DNA of 64,000 nt from UBA1737 sp964541525. Its GTDB lineage: Bacteria; Bacillota_I; Bacilli_A; ML615J-28; CAG-313. The stretch is from assembly GCA_964541525.1 (NCBI GenBank), contig CAZIQF010000001.1, positions 62,001 to 126,000 on the forward strand, written 5' to 3'. The notes beneath the pieces were generated by a model that was not told where the DNA came from, ran no database searches, and saw nothing but the letters and a program-made list of their open reading frames with translations. Positions 1-7,431 of the stretch are shown piece by piece; positions within the stretch are counted from its first letter, which is position 1, and every line of letters starts with the position of its first letter. Both the position numbers and the translations under genes were made by a program.

Positions 1-119
1 TGAGCATTTGCAACAGCACGATTAACGGCAATTGTAAACGCAGTAAAAGATACACCATTAGGTGAATTTCTAAGTTCTGGATCCTTAGTAATTCTTCCTG
101 CAAGAACAACTCTATTCAT
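1..119 (-). CDS. ssb: Single-stranded DNA-binding protein, N-terminal part
   Basis: The gene runs off the left edge; only the first 39 codons are present. The peptide begins MNRVVLAGRITKDPELRNS and continues into an SSB-type OB-fold start (FTIAVNRA). SSB coats single-stranded DNA in replication and repair. It directly follows rpsF: the Shine-Dalgarno AGGAGG (124-129) overlaps the rpsF stop codon, so the two are translationally close. This is the usual rpsF-ssb-rpsR order of Bacillota, and rpsR would be expected beyond the window edge. Confidence 0.93.
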   Translation of the reverse strand, partial: MNRVVLAGRITKDPELRNSPNGVSFTAFTIAVNRAVANA

Positions 120-128
120 AGGTACCTC

Positions 129-410
129 CTATAAAGCAATAACGATGTGACGAATAACTGATTCTTTGATATTTGCAACACGATCAAATTCTTTAACAGC
201 TTCAGGTGTTGCTTCTACGTTTAATAAAACATAGTAACCTTTACTTTCGCCAGCAATTTCGTAAGCTAGTTCTCTTAAGCCCCATTCCTTAACTTCAGCA
301 ACAGTAGAACCACATTTAGTGAAAACTTCGTTAATTTCATTAATAATGTTTTTCTTACCTTCTTCATCAATACTTGGGCGAATGATATACATAACTTCGT
401 ACTTTTTCAT
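129..410 (-). CDS. rpsF: 30S ribosomal protein S6
   Basis: A 93-residue protein starting MKKYEVMYIIRPSIDEE, with the characteristic S6 stretch GLRELAYEIAGESKGYYVLL and the usual family length. S6 sits in the platform of the small ribosomal subunit as a heterodimer with S18. The start is placed at the ATG at 408-410, about 7 bases after AGGAGG; an in-frame GTG three codons earlier overlaps the ribosome binding site and is rejected. First gene of the rpsF-ssb operon, behind a strong promoter and a leader resembling the S6:S18 autoregulatory motif. Confidence 0.97.
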   Translation of the reverse strand: MKKYEVMYIIRPSIDEEGKKNIINEINEVFTKCGSTVAEVKEWGLRELAYEIAGESKGYYVLLNVEATPEAVKEFDRVANIKESVIRHIVIAL

Positions 411-430
411 TCTTTCCACCTCCTTTTGGT

Positions 431-459
431 CTTTCGGCTTTTCTATTAGAAAAGCAAGG
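431..459 (-). promoter_or_regulatory. S6:S18-type ribosomal protein leader motif
   Basis: In the rpsF 5' leader the minus strand folds as a hairpin (CTTTTCT/AGAAAAG, loop AAT) closed by a short outer CTT/AAG stem, with bulged G on one side and bulged CCG on the other. A bulged CCG next to a stem is the known signature of the mRNA site bound by the S6:S18 complex for feedback repression of rpsF. The structure was drawn by eye; the assignment follows from motif plus position. Confidence 0.6.
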
Positions 460-489
460 ATGATAAATATTATTTATCAATCGGATAGT

Positions 490-518
490 ATTATACCATA
501 TTTTTTTATTTGTGTAAA
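490..518 (-). promoter_or_regulatory. Sigma-A promoter of rpsF-ssb
   Basis: On the minus strand: -35 TTTACA (513-518), 17-base spacer, -10 TATAAT (490-495), with TG before the -10. Close to consensus. Confidence 0.85.
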
Positions 519-535
519 GCGATTGAAACTATAAT

Positions 536-1279
536 TTAAAAGTTAAAATATTGGTCAATGAATTTTCTTCCTGCTTGATAACCATTTCTAATTAGTTCTT
601 CCATTTTTTCTTTTTTGATATCAAATTCTGTTGTTTTGACTTTTGGTAATTCAATTTTAATTGTATATCCATCATTAAATGTACGTTCATCGAAAACAAA
701 ATATATTTTTGGTAAAGGCGATTTAAATGGTACGATTGGTACTTTCGCACTTAAGCCACCATCAACAATAATTTGATTGTTAATTTTTATTGGTTCAAAA
801 ACAAATGGTAAACTTGAACTCATAATTACCGCTTTAGCTACTGGATAATTAAACGGATTGATATTATATTGTTCTAAATCTGTTGGTAAAATCATTTTTT
901 TTAGTTTTAGAAGATTAGTTGCAACAACTTTTAATTTGTAATCACCTTCGTAATATAAATTCTTAAAAGTGCGAACATTTTTCTTCAAATATAAACGATT
1001 TAAGTAGAATTCTAAATCTTTCATTGAAGAAAGACCCATATTTTTTACTTTAGAAATGCCTTTATTTACTTTAAAAATTTGTTTAAAATCAGTATGATAT
1101 GCTATTTTTAGTAATTCCCTACCACTATATCCCGATGCAATTAAACTTCCAAAAATAGCCCCTGCACTAGTACCTGCACACCTTTTACAGATAAACCCTC
1201 GTTCTTCTAATGCAATAATACAGCCGATAAAAGCTAAGCCTTTAATACCACCACCAGAAAAATAACCGATATACTCCAT
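536..1279 (-). CDS. Patatin-like phospholipase family protein
   Basis: A 247-residue soluble protein with the patatin Ser-Asp dyad layout: oxyanion loop GGGIKG near residues 9-14, nucleophile motif GTSAG (Ser38) and DGG (Asp173). Members hydrolyse acyl esters of membrane lipids; the substrate cannot be told here. No signal peptide or membrane segment, so a cytoplasmic lipase of the RssA/YlbK type is likely. The ATG is preceded by AGAGGGG. It lies 43 bases after the DJ-1 gene on the same strand with no terminator between, so it is probably the last gene of the pepV-trmB-DJ-1 transcript. Confidence 0.85.
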   Translation of the reverse strand: MEYIGYFSGGGIKGLAFIGCIIALEERGFICKRCAGTSAGAIFGSLIASGYSGRELLKIAYHTDFKQIFKVNKGISKVKNMGLSSMKDLEFYLNRLYLKKNVRTFKNLYYEGDYKLKVVATNLLKLKKMILPTDLEQYNINPFNYPVAKAVIMSSSLPFVFEPIKINNQIIVDGGLSAKVPIVPFKSPLPKIYFVFDERTFNDGYTIKIELPKVKTTEFDIKKEKMEELIRNGYQAGRKFIDQYFNF

Positions 1280-1322
1280 TTTACCCCTCTATGAGTATAA
1301 TATGAAATATATCGGTTTTTTG

Positions 1323-1871
1323 TTAACAATAAAAGATTGTTTCCATTATATGTTTAGCAATTGTTTCACTCTTTAAATATTTAATAATCTCATAAGCAAA
1401 TTCAAAAGTAGTACCTGCCGCTTTTGATGTGATGAAGTTTTTATTGACTACTACTTTTTTGTCACTTCGATATGTTCCTCCCGAGATTAATTTTTCAAAA
1501 CTTGGATAACATACATATTCGCAATCAGTTAAATATCCTTCTTTGCCTAAGATACTAGGAGCAGCACAGATAGCAGCAATCAAAGCTGTTTTCTTTACAA
1601 ATACTTCAACAACCATTTTAGTAATTTCACTATATAAATGGGTCTGCATAACTGCTTTGCCACCAGGGATAATTAAAAATGAATATTCATCAAGATTAAT
1701 TTCAGTTAATAATTTATCAGTTTTAATCACGACATTTGATTGACTGATAACTTCTTTCTTATCTGTAATGCTGATTGTTTCGACTTCAATTTTCGCCCGT
1801 CTTAACATATCTAATGTTCCTAATGCTTCGATATCTTCAAAATAATCAGCAAATAGCATCATTCCTTTCAT
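1323..1871 (-). CDS. DJ-1/PfpI family protein
   Basis: 182 residues with the DJ-1/ThiJ/YajL fold markers: an N-terminal strand plus conserved acidic residue (FEDIEALGTLDML, Glu15), the IIPGG loop, and the nucleophile elbow AAICAAPS with Cys102. Relatives act as glyoxalase/deglycase-like enzymes or protein-repair and stress proteins; exact activity is unsettled for the family. It starts 9 bases after trmB with AGAGGTGA upstream, so it is operonic with pepV and trmB. Confidence 0.85.
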   Translation of the reverse strand: MKGMMLFADYFEDIEALGTLDMLRRAKIEVETISITDKKEVISQSNVVIKTDKLLTEINLDEYSFLIIPGGKAVMQTHLYSEITKMVVEVFVKKTALIAAICAAPSILGKEGYLTDCEYVCYPSFEKLISGGTYRSDKKVVVNKNFITSKAAGTTFEFAYEIIKYLKSETIAKHIMETIFYC

Positions 1872-1880
1872 CTTTCACCT

Positions 1881-2507
1881 CTAATTTTTAGTTTTTACAA
1901 AATAAATTGGATGTCCTAGACTAGAAAACTTATCTTCATATTCAGTTGTGATAATATCAGTTGTTCTTTCATGAAGATCAAAGGTTAAATCTAAGAATTG
2001 CCAATGGTTTTCATTTAATGAGATTAAACTATATTCAAATAAACCACGATTATCAGTTTTAAATTCAAGTTCACCATCGAGAATAACTTTATACATATCT
2101 AAAAAAGTTTTAGATGTAAGTCTTCTTTTTGCATGTCTTAATTTAGGCCATGGATCAGAAAAATTAAGAAAGATTTTACTAATTTCATTTTCAGCAAATA
2201 TTTCTAATAAATTACTAGCATCTACAGAAATTAAATAAAGATTGGGTAATGGTTGATCTTTTAATTTATCAGCGGCTTGGATAATAACTCCATCATATTT
2301 TTCAATACCGATAAAATTAATATTTGGATATTTTTTCGCATTCTCAATAATAAACTTTCCCTTACCCATCCCTATTTCTAGATAAATCGGATGATTATTA
2401 CCAAACAAATCTTTCCATTTACCATGGTATTTTTTTGGCTCTAAGATAATAACATTGGCAGAATTTAAAACTCTGCTATGAGCATTTTTAGCATTTCTTC
2501 TACGCAT
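1881..2507 (-). CDS. trmB: tRNA (guanine-N7-)-methyltransferase
   Basis: Class I SAM-dependent methyltransferase that makes m7G46 in tRNA variable loops. It shows the SAM-binding motif YLEIGMGKGKF and the TrmB hallmark SDPWPKLRHAKRRL, and ends in the usual TEYEDKF region. 208 residues, typical length. Start chosen at ATG 2505-2507, well spaced from AGGAG; a TTG one codon earlier is less likely. The start lies inside the end of pepV (8-base overlap), indicating translational coupling. Confidence 0.95.
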   Translation of the reverse strand: MRRRNAKNAHSRVLNSANVIILEPKKYHGKWKDLFGNNHPIYLEIGMGKGKFIIENAKKYPNINFIGIEKYDGVIIQAADKLKDQPLPNLYLISVDASNLLEIFAENEISKIFLNFSDPWPKLRHAKRRLTSKTFLDMYKVILDGELEFKTDNRGLFEYSLISLNENHWQFLDLTFDLHERTTDIITTEYEDKFSSLGHPIYFVKTKN

Positions 2508-3879
2508 CAATTTCTCCTAACGCTAGGATTGCATCAATATAAATTAAAATCCCTGTAAATAAAGTTTCTAAATTTAAATATTCATTTTTTTGATGAGCAA
2601 GTTCTTCTTCATCTGGCATCATCATTCCATATGCAACTGCCTTATCTAAAATACTTGCATATGTTCCTCCACCAACAGTGAAAGGTTTGTTAACAAAATC
2701 ATTCGTATTTTTAACATAGGCTGCATAAAGAAGTTTTACTAGATCATCTTCTGGTGATACATAGTGAGGTTCTTTATGAGTTGAGGCAGTAATCTTTAAG
2801 CCATTTTTTTCGATTTTATTTTTAAAGTCACGATTAAAACGTTCAAGATTATATCGAACTGGATATCTTAAATCAAGGGTTACTCTTGTATTATTTTTAT
2901 TAATATTCATAATCCCAATATTACAAGTAATTGGCCCCATTTCATAATCATTATAATCTAATCCTAAGTTTTCTAAAAAATGTGATAAGTGATGATATTC
3001 AGCAATGTATTTAACCATTTTATTATGTGAATATTCTTTTAAGAAATTACACATATGCGTTCCAGCATTAATCCCCTTATGTGGTTCCATTGCGTGAGCA
3101 GCTACGCCTTTTAATGTTAAATGATAGTTATTATCTACTTTTTGAATATGATATTCTAAATTATGTTTGGTTGCATATGCAATGAATGCTTTGGTTAAAT
3201 CTGTTTTAATTACTGCAGTAACTTCTTCTAATACAACATTATAACGTTCACCACCAGTAATCGAAACTAAAATATCATCATCATCCCAACTATCTAATCC
3301 TAAATCAAAACTCATCCGACCTTTTTCACCATAGACAAGTGGAAAATTACAGTCTGGTGCAAACCCTAAATCCGGCATTTCAAAATTTTGTAAATAATGA
3401 CCAATCCCACGCCAACCTGTTTCTTCATCGGTACCAAAGATAATTCTAATTTCATTTTTTAATTTAATGTTAGCATCTTTAATTAATTTTAATGCATAAT
3501 ATGCTGCCATAGTCGGTCCTTTATCATCAGTTGTACCACGACCATACATTTTTCCATCAACAATTGTTGCCGAATACGGTGGATAAAGCCAACCAGTACC
3601 TTCAGGAACGACGTCTAAATGACATAGCACACCAATAATTTTACCATTTTTATTACCATAACTAACATGACCAGCATAACCACCATCTCTTGCCGTTTCA
3701 AACCCATCTGCTATTGCAAGATCCATCATATAATCTAATGCTTCCTTAATTTTAGGACCAAAGGGAGCATCCTCACTGGCATTTGCTTCATCTAAGACAC
3801 TAGGAATTCGAATTAATTCTTGTGTTTTTTTGATTATTAATTGTTTGTTTTGTTCAAGCATTTTTCTAAAGTCAATCAT
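2500..3879 (-). CDS. pepV: Dipeptidase PepV, M20 family
   Basis: A 459-residue M20 metallopeptidase matching Bacillota PepV, which cleaves dipeptides and some N-acyl amino acids in the cytoplasm. Visible metal-site motifs: GVLCHLDVVPEG, GTTDDKGP and FGTDEETGWRG, then the lid-domain region and a C-terminal FTVGGGTYA segment. Three in-frame starts lie close together (GTG 3892, ATG 3883, ATG 3877); the last is chosen because GAGG lies 9 bases before it, whereas the middle ATG would have only 3 bases. First gene of an apparent four-gene run to 536. Confidence 0.93.
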   Translation of the reverse strand: MIDFRKMLEQNKQLIIKKTQELIRIPSVLDEANASEDAPFGPKIKEALDYMMDLAIADGFETARDGGYAGHVSYGNKNGKIIGVLCHLDVVPEGTGWLYPPYSATIVDGKMYGRGTTDDKGPTMAAYYALKLIKDANIKLKNEIRIIFGTDEETGWRGIGHYLQNFEMPDLGFAPDCNFPLVYGEKGRMSFDLGLDSWDDDDILVSITGGERYNVVLEEVTAVIKTDLTKAFIAYATKHNLEYHIQKVDNNYHLTLKGVAAHAMEPHKGINAGTHMCNFLKEYSHNKMVKYIAEYHHLSHFLENLGLDYNDYEMGPITCNIGIMNINKNNTRVTLDLRYPVRYNLERFNRDFKNKIEKNGLKITASTHKEPHYVSPEDDLVKLLYAAYVKNTNDFVNKPFTVGGGTYASILDKAVAYGMMMPDEEELAHQKNEYLNLETLFTGILIYIDAILALGEIDA

Positions 3880-3909
3880 TTTCATATTCCTCACTTTAAT
3901 TATACATTT

Positions 3910-3939
3910 ATTATACCATATTTTTCTTAGTTTTTAAAG
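3910..3939 (-). promoter_or_regulatory. Extended -10 promoter of pepV
   Basis: TGGTATAAT on the minus strand (-10 at 3910-3915) with an upstream TG dinucleotide and only a weak -35 about 17 bases further. It points away from sspI, so the intergenic region is divergent. Confidence 0.6.
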
Positions 3940-3947
3940 AAAAATAA

Positions 3948-3976
3948 GCATAATAATCAAAAATTAGTTAATAATA
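3948..3976 (+). promoter_or_regulatory. Possible forespore (SigG-type) promoter of sspI
   Basis: GCATA (3948-3952), a 17-base spacer and AATAATA (3970-3976) resemble the SigG pattern (GHATR and CATNNTA) with two mismatches in the -10. No good SigA promoter is visible on this strand before sspI. The match is loose in such AT-rich DNA. Confidence 0.35.
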
Positions 3977-3999
3977 AAAGCATAAATGGAGGAATTACA

Positions 4000-4209
4000 A
4001 TGAATATTAACATCAGAACGGCAATTATTGATAATTTTAAATCATTATCTAAAAATGAGATTTATCAAACAATCGAGGAAGCTACTACTTCTTTAGAGGA
4101 AAAAACTTTACCCGGATTAGGCGTTTTTTTAGAATTAATTTGGAAACATGCATCAGCAGATTTAAAAAACGAATTAACTAATCAACTATTAATCGCATTA
4201 AAAAAGTAG
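4000..4209 (+). CDS. sspI: Small acid-soluble spore protein, SspI type
   Basis: A 69-residue protein that closely resembles Bacillus SspI in length and layout: MNINIRTAIIDNF at the start, a central EEKTLPGLGVFLELIWKHAS block (the family's most conserved part), and a short lysine-rich tail. SspI is a minor small acid-soluble protein made in the forespore. GGAGG (3988-3992) lies 7 bases before the ATG. The gene is monocistronic, ending in a bidirectional terminator, and is one of few plus-strand genes here. It is direct evidence that the organism makes endospores. Confidence 0.88.
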   Translation: MNINIRTAIIDNFKSLSKNEIYQTIEEATTSLEEKTLPGLGVFLELIWKHASADLKNELTNQLLIALKK

Positions 4210-4230
4210 GTATATTATAGTACCTACTTT
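4203..4230. terminator. Bidirectional terminator between sspI and the EIIB-like gene
   Basis: Perfect 10-bp stem AAAGTAGGTA/TACCTACTTT with an 8-base loop and T-rich flanks on both strands. The sspI stop (4207-4209) and the stop of the convergent gene (4224-4226) both lie inside the stem arms. Confidence 0.85.
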
Positions 4231-4580
4231 TCTTGATTTTCAATCATTTGGACAAATTCAGCTGATGCACATTTAATTACATTTCCTACAACAAGAACTC
4301 CCATATTTAATTGTTTGATTTGCTCAAAATCAACTTTATCTAAATCTTCAACTGTAACATTAACCCGTGACATTTTAACTTCAAGTGCTAAGATATTACT
4401 TTTTCCACCAAACCAGCTTTCATAATCAAGGTTAGCATTTTGTCTTATTGTTTGATTTTTCTTTGCGTATTTAGTTATTTTCTTAACAATAACAATAATT
4501 CCTAGAACAACTACAGGAATAAAGATAACTAATAATGGGATAAGAATTGGGAATAATTCTGGAGCAATTTTTAAAAACAT
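4224..4580 (-). CDS. Membrane-anchored PTS EIIB-like domain protein lacking the phosphorylatable Cys
   Basis: 118 residues. Residues about 7-33 are one hydrophobic membrane segment, followed by a basic linker (KKITKYAKKN) and, from about 57, a domain like the glucose-type PTS EIIB: WFGGKSNI, then VNVTVEDLDKVDFEQIK and GVLVVGN. In true EIIB the segment after GG-xx-NI holds the phosphorylated Cys (CxTRLRV); here that position reads KMSRVNV, with Lys for Cys. It therefore cannot carry phosphate in the usual way and may be a structural or regulatory relative. Monocistronic, with its own promoter. The fold call is by motif reading only. Confidence 0.6.
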   Translation of the reverse strand: MFLKIAPELFPILIPLLVIFIPVVVLGIIVIVKKITKYAKKNQTIRQNANLDYESWFGGKSNILALEVKMSRVNVTVEDLDKVDFEQIKQLNMGVLVVGNVIKCASAEFVQMIENQEK

Positions 4581-4615
4581 ATAAGCCTCCTTAAAGCTAT
4601 ATTTTAACTATATCT

Positions 4616-4644
4616 ATTATACCTTATTTTGAATTTTATTTCAA
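4616..4644 (-). promoter_or_regulatory. Sigma-A promoter of the EIIB-like gene
   Basis: Minus strand -35 TTGAAA (4639-4644), 17-base spacer, -10 TATAAT (4616-4621). Confidence 0.8.
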
Positions 4645-4687
4645 CTATCATAGATTATTTTTTAGTACACCTTGAGTTTTTACCCAT

Positions 4688-4715
4688 ACATCTTGACTAT
4701 CTCAATCATACTATA
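4688..4715 (+). promoter_or_regulatory. Mother-cell (SigK/SigE-like) sporulation promoter of the coat gene
   Basis: CATACTATA (4707-4715) fits the SigK -10 pattern CATANNNTA exactly, with an AC pair (4688-4689) 17 bases upstream as the minimal SigK -35. No SigA-like hexamers are present. This matches the late mother-cell expression expected for a CotY/CotZ-type protein. Confidence 0.6.
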
Positions 4716-4737
4716 AAGTGTAAGTGAGGTGAAATTA

Positions 4738-5142
4738 ATGGCTTGTTTCGAAATGACTAATACTGCAACTAATACTAACACTCGTAATGATTCAATCGCT
4801 GATTTACTAAGACGAATCGATAAAATGCAAAAAGATGCAATTATCGCTAATGCAGCTGGAAATTGTAATACTTGTATTATTGCCCCTGTTTATAATACTA
4901 AACCTATTGCTGTTTACTTATGCGATGGAGTACTTACTGCTGCTGTTGATGATAACACAACTGCTAATCGTTTCCGCGTTGAAGAAGTTAAAGGTGATGT
5001 TGTTATTTTAAGATTACTAGTATTAGCAGATCAAGAATTGACATGTACTAATCAAACAATTACTGTCAAAATTAGTTGTATTTGTGCTATTCAATGTTTT
5101 GATCCTATTACTTGTGTAATTAGATGTGCCCTTGCAGTTTAA
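4738..5142 (+). CDS. Spore coat protein, CotY/CotZ/ExsY family
   Basis: A 134-residue cysteine-rich protein. The C-terminal block SCICAIQCFDPITC matches the CAIQC signature that ends CotY, CotZ and ExsY; the middle (NTCIIAPVYNTKPIAVYLCDG, then NRFRVEEVKGDVVILRLL) follows the family's order. These proteins self-assemble into disulfide-linked lattices of the outermost spore crust or exosporium. Start taken at ATG 4738 (8 bases after GAGG), not the GTG at 4729. Flanked by a sporulation-type promoter and a terminator; monocistronic. Which paralogue it represents cannot be decided. Confidence 0.85.
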   Translation: MACFEMTNTATNTNTRNDSIADLLRRIDKMQKDAIIANAAGNCNTCIIAPVYNTKPIAVYLCDGVLTAAVDDNTTANRFRVEEVKGDVVILRLLVLADQELTCTNQTITVKISCICAIQCFDPITCVIRCALAV

Positions 5143-5147
5143 CACTT

Positions 5148-5181
5148 GAAGGGTTATGGTAACATAGCCCTTCTTTCCTTT
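5148..5181 (+). terminator. Terminator of the coat protein gene
   Basis: Stem GAAGGGTTATG/CATAGCCCTTC (one G-U pair), 4-base loop, followed by TTTCCTTTT. Confidence 0.85.
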
Positions 5182-5203
5182 TAGCCATTAATCATTTACA
5201 AAG

Positions 5204-5230
5204 GCGTAAGCATTAGCTTACGCTTCTTTT
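5204..5230 (+). terminator. Second hairpin downstream of the coat gene
   Basis: Perfect stem GCGTAAGC/GCTTACGC with ATTA loop, then TTCTTTT. Probably a backup terminator for the plus strand before the convergent ZIP gene. Confidence 0.6.
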
Positions 5231-5258
5231 AATTAAAAATTGTCACTTAAAGTGACAA
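5231..5258 (-). terminator. Terminator of the ZIP transporter gene
   Basis: Inverted repeat TTGTCAC/GTGACAA just after the ZIP stop on the minus strand, followed by TTTTTAATT. Confidence 0.65.
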
Positions 5259-5262
5259 AATC

Positions 5263-6024
5263 TTATCCAAATGCTAAATCCAATATCATCATTACGATAA
5301 ATCCCAGCATCATCCCTAAAGTCGTAAATTTTTGATGATATGTTCTTGAAGTAGGGATTATTTCATCGACGATGACGTAAATCATCGCAGAGGATGCCAT
5401 AAGTAACATTAGTGGTAAGATATTTTTTACTGCAATCACTAAAAGTGCTCCGAGAAAAGCACTGATTGGTTCTACTATCGCACTGAATGCTCCTATTAAA
5501 AACGCTTTTCGCTTATTCATCCCTTTTACATTTAAGGGAATACTTATTGCCGCACCTTCTGGTAAATTTTGTAAACCGATGCCAACGGCAAGTAGGATTG
5601 CTGATGAGATTGTGACGTTTTCAATGCCTAACGGGATTGATCCAAATGCAACACCAATTGCTAATCCTTCCGGAATATTATGAAAAATAATTGCTAGAAC
5701 GAATAATAGATTACTTTTTTCAATATTATTTTTTTGTTCTCTTTTTGATAGAAACATATCCAAACTAACTATCATTAATATTCCTAGAATAAAGCCTAAT
5801 GTACAAATCATCCATGGTGTTTTTTCTAAACTATCACAATATTCAATGGCTGGAATAATTAAACTAAAAATACTTGCTGCTAACATAATTCCACCACCTA
5901 ATCCTAATAGTAGTGAAATCAATTTATTTTTTGTTGTCTTAATACCAAAAACAAACATTGATCCAATGATTGTCATAACCCAGGTAAATCCCCCTGCTAG
6001 AACCCCATATATTGCATACTTCAT
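5263..6024 (-). CDS. ZIP family divalent metal transporter
   Basis: A 253-residue polytopic membrane protein with about eight hydrophobic segments. The two metal-binding signatures of the ZIP/ZupT family are clear: HNIPEGLAIGVAFG in the fourth helix and GLQNLPEGAAISIP in the fifth. Members import zinc, iron or other divalent cations by facilitated diffusion across the cytoplasmic membrane; the cation is not predictable. The ATG follows GGGGGTG. Monocistronic, converging with the coat gene. Confidence 0.92.
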   Translation of the reverse strand: MKYAIYGVLAGGFTWVMTIIGSMFVFGIKTTKNKLISLLLGLGGGIMLAASIFSLIIPAIEYCDSLEKTPWMICTLGFILGILMIVSLDMFLSKREQKNNIEKSNLLFVLAIIFHNIPEGLAIGVAFGSIPLGIENVTISSAILLAVGIGLQNLPEGAAISIPLNVKGMNKRKAFLIGAFSAIVEPISAFLGALLVIAVKNILPLMLLMASSAMIYVIVDEIIPTSRTYHQKFTTLGMMLGFIVMMILDLAFG

Positions 6025-6060
6025 TCATACACCCCCTATGTATTATATTATTAAATAATA

Positions 6061-6086
6061 AAATAGGCCCTTAAAAAAGCCTATTT
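6061..6086. terminator. Terminator after the DUF523 gene
   Basis: AAATAGGC/GCCTATTT stem with a 10-base loop. The DUF523 stop (6071-6073) is in the loop and the minus-strand tail is T-rich. Confidence 0.6.
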
Positions 6087-6520
6087 TGTTGAAATATTTC
6101 TTGATAATTATTTTCAGTATATACTTTAATTCCATTAGCTTTAAATAATTTTGAAGTAACTCCATCGCCTGTAGTTAAAGTATGCGAAAAGGTTCCATCA
6201 TAAATTTGGTTACTACCACATGAAGGACTTTTAGCTTTTAAGATTGCGATTTTTACATCATTTTCTAGAGCCTTCTTTAAAGCAAGATTTGCTCCTAGAA
6301 GATAATTACTAGTAACATCAATTCCTACTTGATTAATTACTTGTTCGCCAATGATTTCAGCTGGAACTCGTGGAATTGAAAGTCCTCCATCTACTTCAGG
6401 ACAAATTAAAATCACATTATAATCTTTTAAAGCTGCAACTAATTCGGATTTTAAATTATTGCCACCATTGTATTTACAATTTTCTCCCATTAAGCAAGCA
6501 CTAACAATAATACTTTTCAC
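6071..6520 (-). CDS. DUF523 family protein
   Basis: 149 residues matching the YbbK/DUF523 family: SACLMGENCKYNGGNN at the N-terminus, CPEVDGGLSIPRVPAEI in the middle, and KSPSCG. These conserved cysteines suggest a metal or Fe-S site; the biochemical role is unknown (relatives are linked to 2-thiouracil desulfuration). It starts with GTG at 6518-6520, well spaced from AGGAGG, and overlaps the HAD gene stop by 3 bases, so the two are translationally coupled. Confidence 0.85.
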   Translation of the reverse strand: MKSIIVSACLMGENCKYNGGNNLKSELVAALKDYNVILICPEVDGGLSIPRVPAEIIGEQVINQVGIDVTSNYLLGANLALKKALENDVKIAILKAKSPSCGSNQIYDGTFSHTLTTGDGVTSKLFKANGIKVYTENNYQEIFQQNRLF

Positions 6521-7341
6521 GCTTCCTCCTTCTGTAAAACAAACTGATCAATTAGTAATCCAACACCATCTTCATCATTTGATTTAGTAACAAAATCAGC
6601 TATTTTAATTAATTCTTGATTACCATTGCTAACTACACATCCTAAATTTGCAGCTTTAATCATCGATATATCATTTTCTTCATCACCAACTGCAATCGTA
6701 TTTTTGATATCTACTTTTAAATATTCAGCTAATTTAATCATACCATTACCTTTAGATATGGATTTTGCTGTAATTTCTAAATAATTGGCACTACTTCTAG
6801 TTACATTAAATTGGTGATACACTTCTTTAGGAATTTTAGTTTTAACAAGGTCAATTTCTGCTTCTGATCCAATGTAAATGACTTTATAAACATTAGTTTG
6901 ATTTCTTAAAAAGGCTTTCCCACCATCAACAATTTTGACACAATTAAGTTTATTTAAACTACTTACTGCATCAGGAATCTGATCAACTAAAATTACATCT
7001 TTTAAATAGACCATAACCGAAATTTTTAATGCTGATGATAAATCAACTAGCCTCACTACATCATCATCATTTAATAAACATTCATAGATTACTTTACTAC
7101 CATCAGTAGTCATTATTAAACCACCATTAAAACAAATACAAAAATTTTGATTACTTTTAATCGCTAAATCATCAATAATTTGTTCAATGCGGTGGAAGGG
7201 TCTTCCCGTTGCAATTACAAAATAATGACCTAAATTAAGCATTTGATGAATTCGTTCTTTAGTATAATCGGAAATTGTTTTATCACTTCTCAAAAGTGTT
7301 CCATCGATATCTGTTGCAAGTAGTATTTTATCTTGATTCAT
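6517..7341 (-). CDS. Cof-type HAD-IIB phosphatase
   Basis: 274-residue haloacid-dehalogenase hydrolase. Motif I is DIDGTLL (Asp nucleophile near residue 11), motif II is FVIATGRPF, and motif IV is GDEENDISM; a Cof-type cap lies between. Such enzymes remove phosphate from sugar phosphates, flavin or nucleotide precursors in the cytosol; the substrate is not inferable. The gene ends in TGA within the GTGA overlap with the DUF523 gene, which supports TGA as a stop in this organism. It has its own promoter. Confidence 0.92.
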   Translation of the reverse strand: MNQDKILLATDIDGTLLRSDKTISDYTKERIHQMLNLGHYFVIATGRPFHRIEQIIDDLAIKSNQNFCICFNGGLIMTTDGSKVIYECLLNDDDVVRLVDLSSALKISVMVYLKDVILVDQIPDAVSSLNKLNCVKIVDGGKAFLRNQTNVYKVIYIGSEAEIDLVKTKIPKEVYHQFNVTRSSANYLEITAKSISKGNGMIKLAEYLKVDIKNTIAVGDEENDISMIKAANLGCVVSNGNQELIKIADFVTKSNDEDGVGLLIDQFVLQKEEA

Positions 7342-7360
7342 ATTTTTTCACCTTTAATTT

Positions 7361-7389
7361 ATTATACCATATTTTTTCTTAAATGTCTA
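7361..7389 (-). promoter_or_regulatory. Sigma-A promoter of the HAD/DUF523 operon
   Basis: Minus strand -35 TAGACA (7384-7389), 17-base spacer, -10 TATAAT (7361-7366) with TG extension. Confidence 0.8.
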
Positions 7390-7390
7390 A

Positions 7391-7421
7391 AGAAAAAGAT
7401 AACCAGGAAAACCCAGTTATC
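7391..7421 (-). terminator. Terminator after the GH9-pncB operon
   Basis: Stem GATAACTGGG/CCTGGTTATC (two wobble pairs), TTTT loop, then TTTTTCTTT on the minus strand. Confidence 0.85.
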
Positions 7422-7431
7422 AAATTATTGA

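Noticed and set aside
1320..1329. TTGTTAACAA, resembling a Rex half-site pair
   Set aside because: No spacer between the half-sites, it lies over the stop of the DJ-1 gene, and no redox gene is next to it.
6517..6519. Possible Mollicutes-type code with TGA as Trp
   Set aside because: TGA ends genes at natural places (6517, 14357, 46750), each followed by a well-placed start, and Trp is encoded by TGG throughout; spore genes also argue against Mollicutes.
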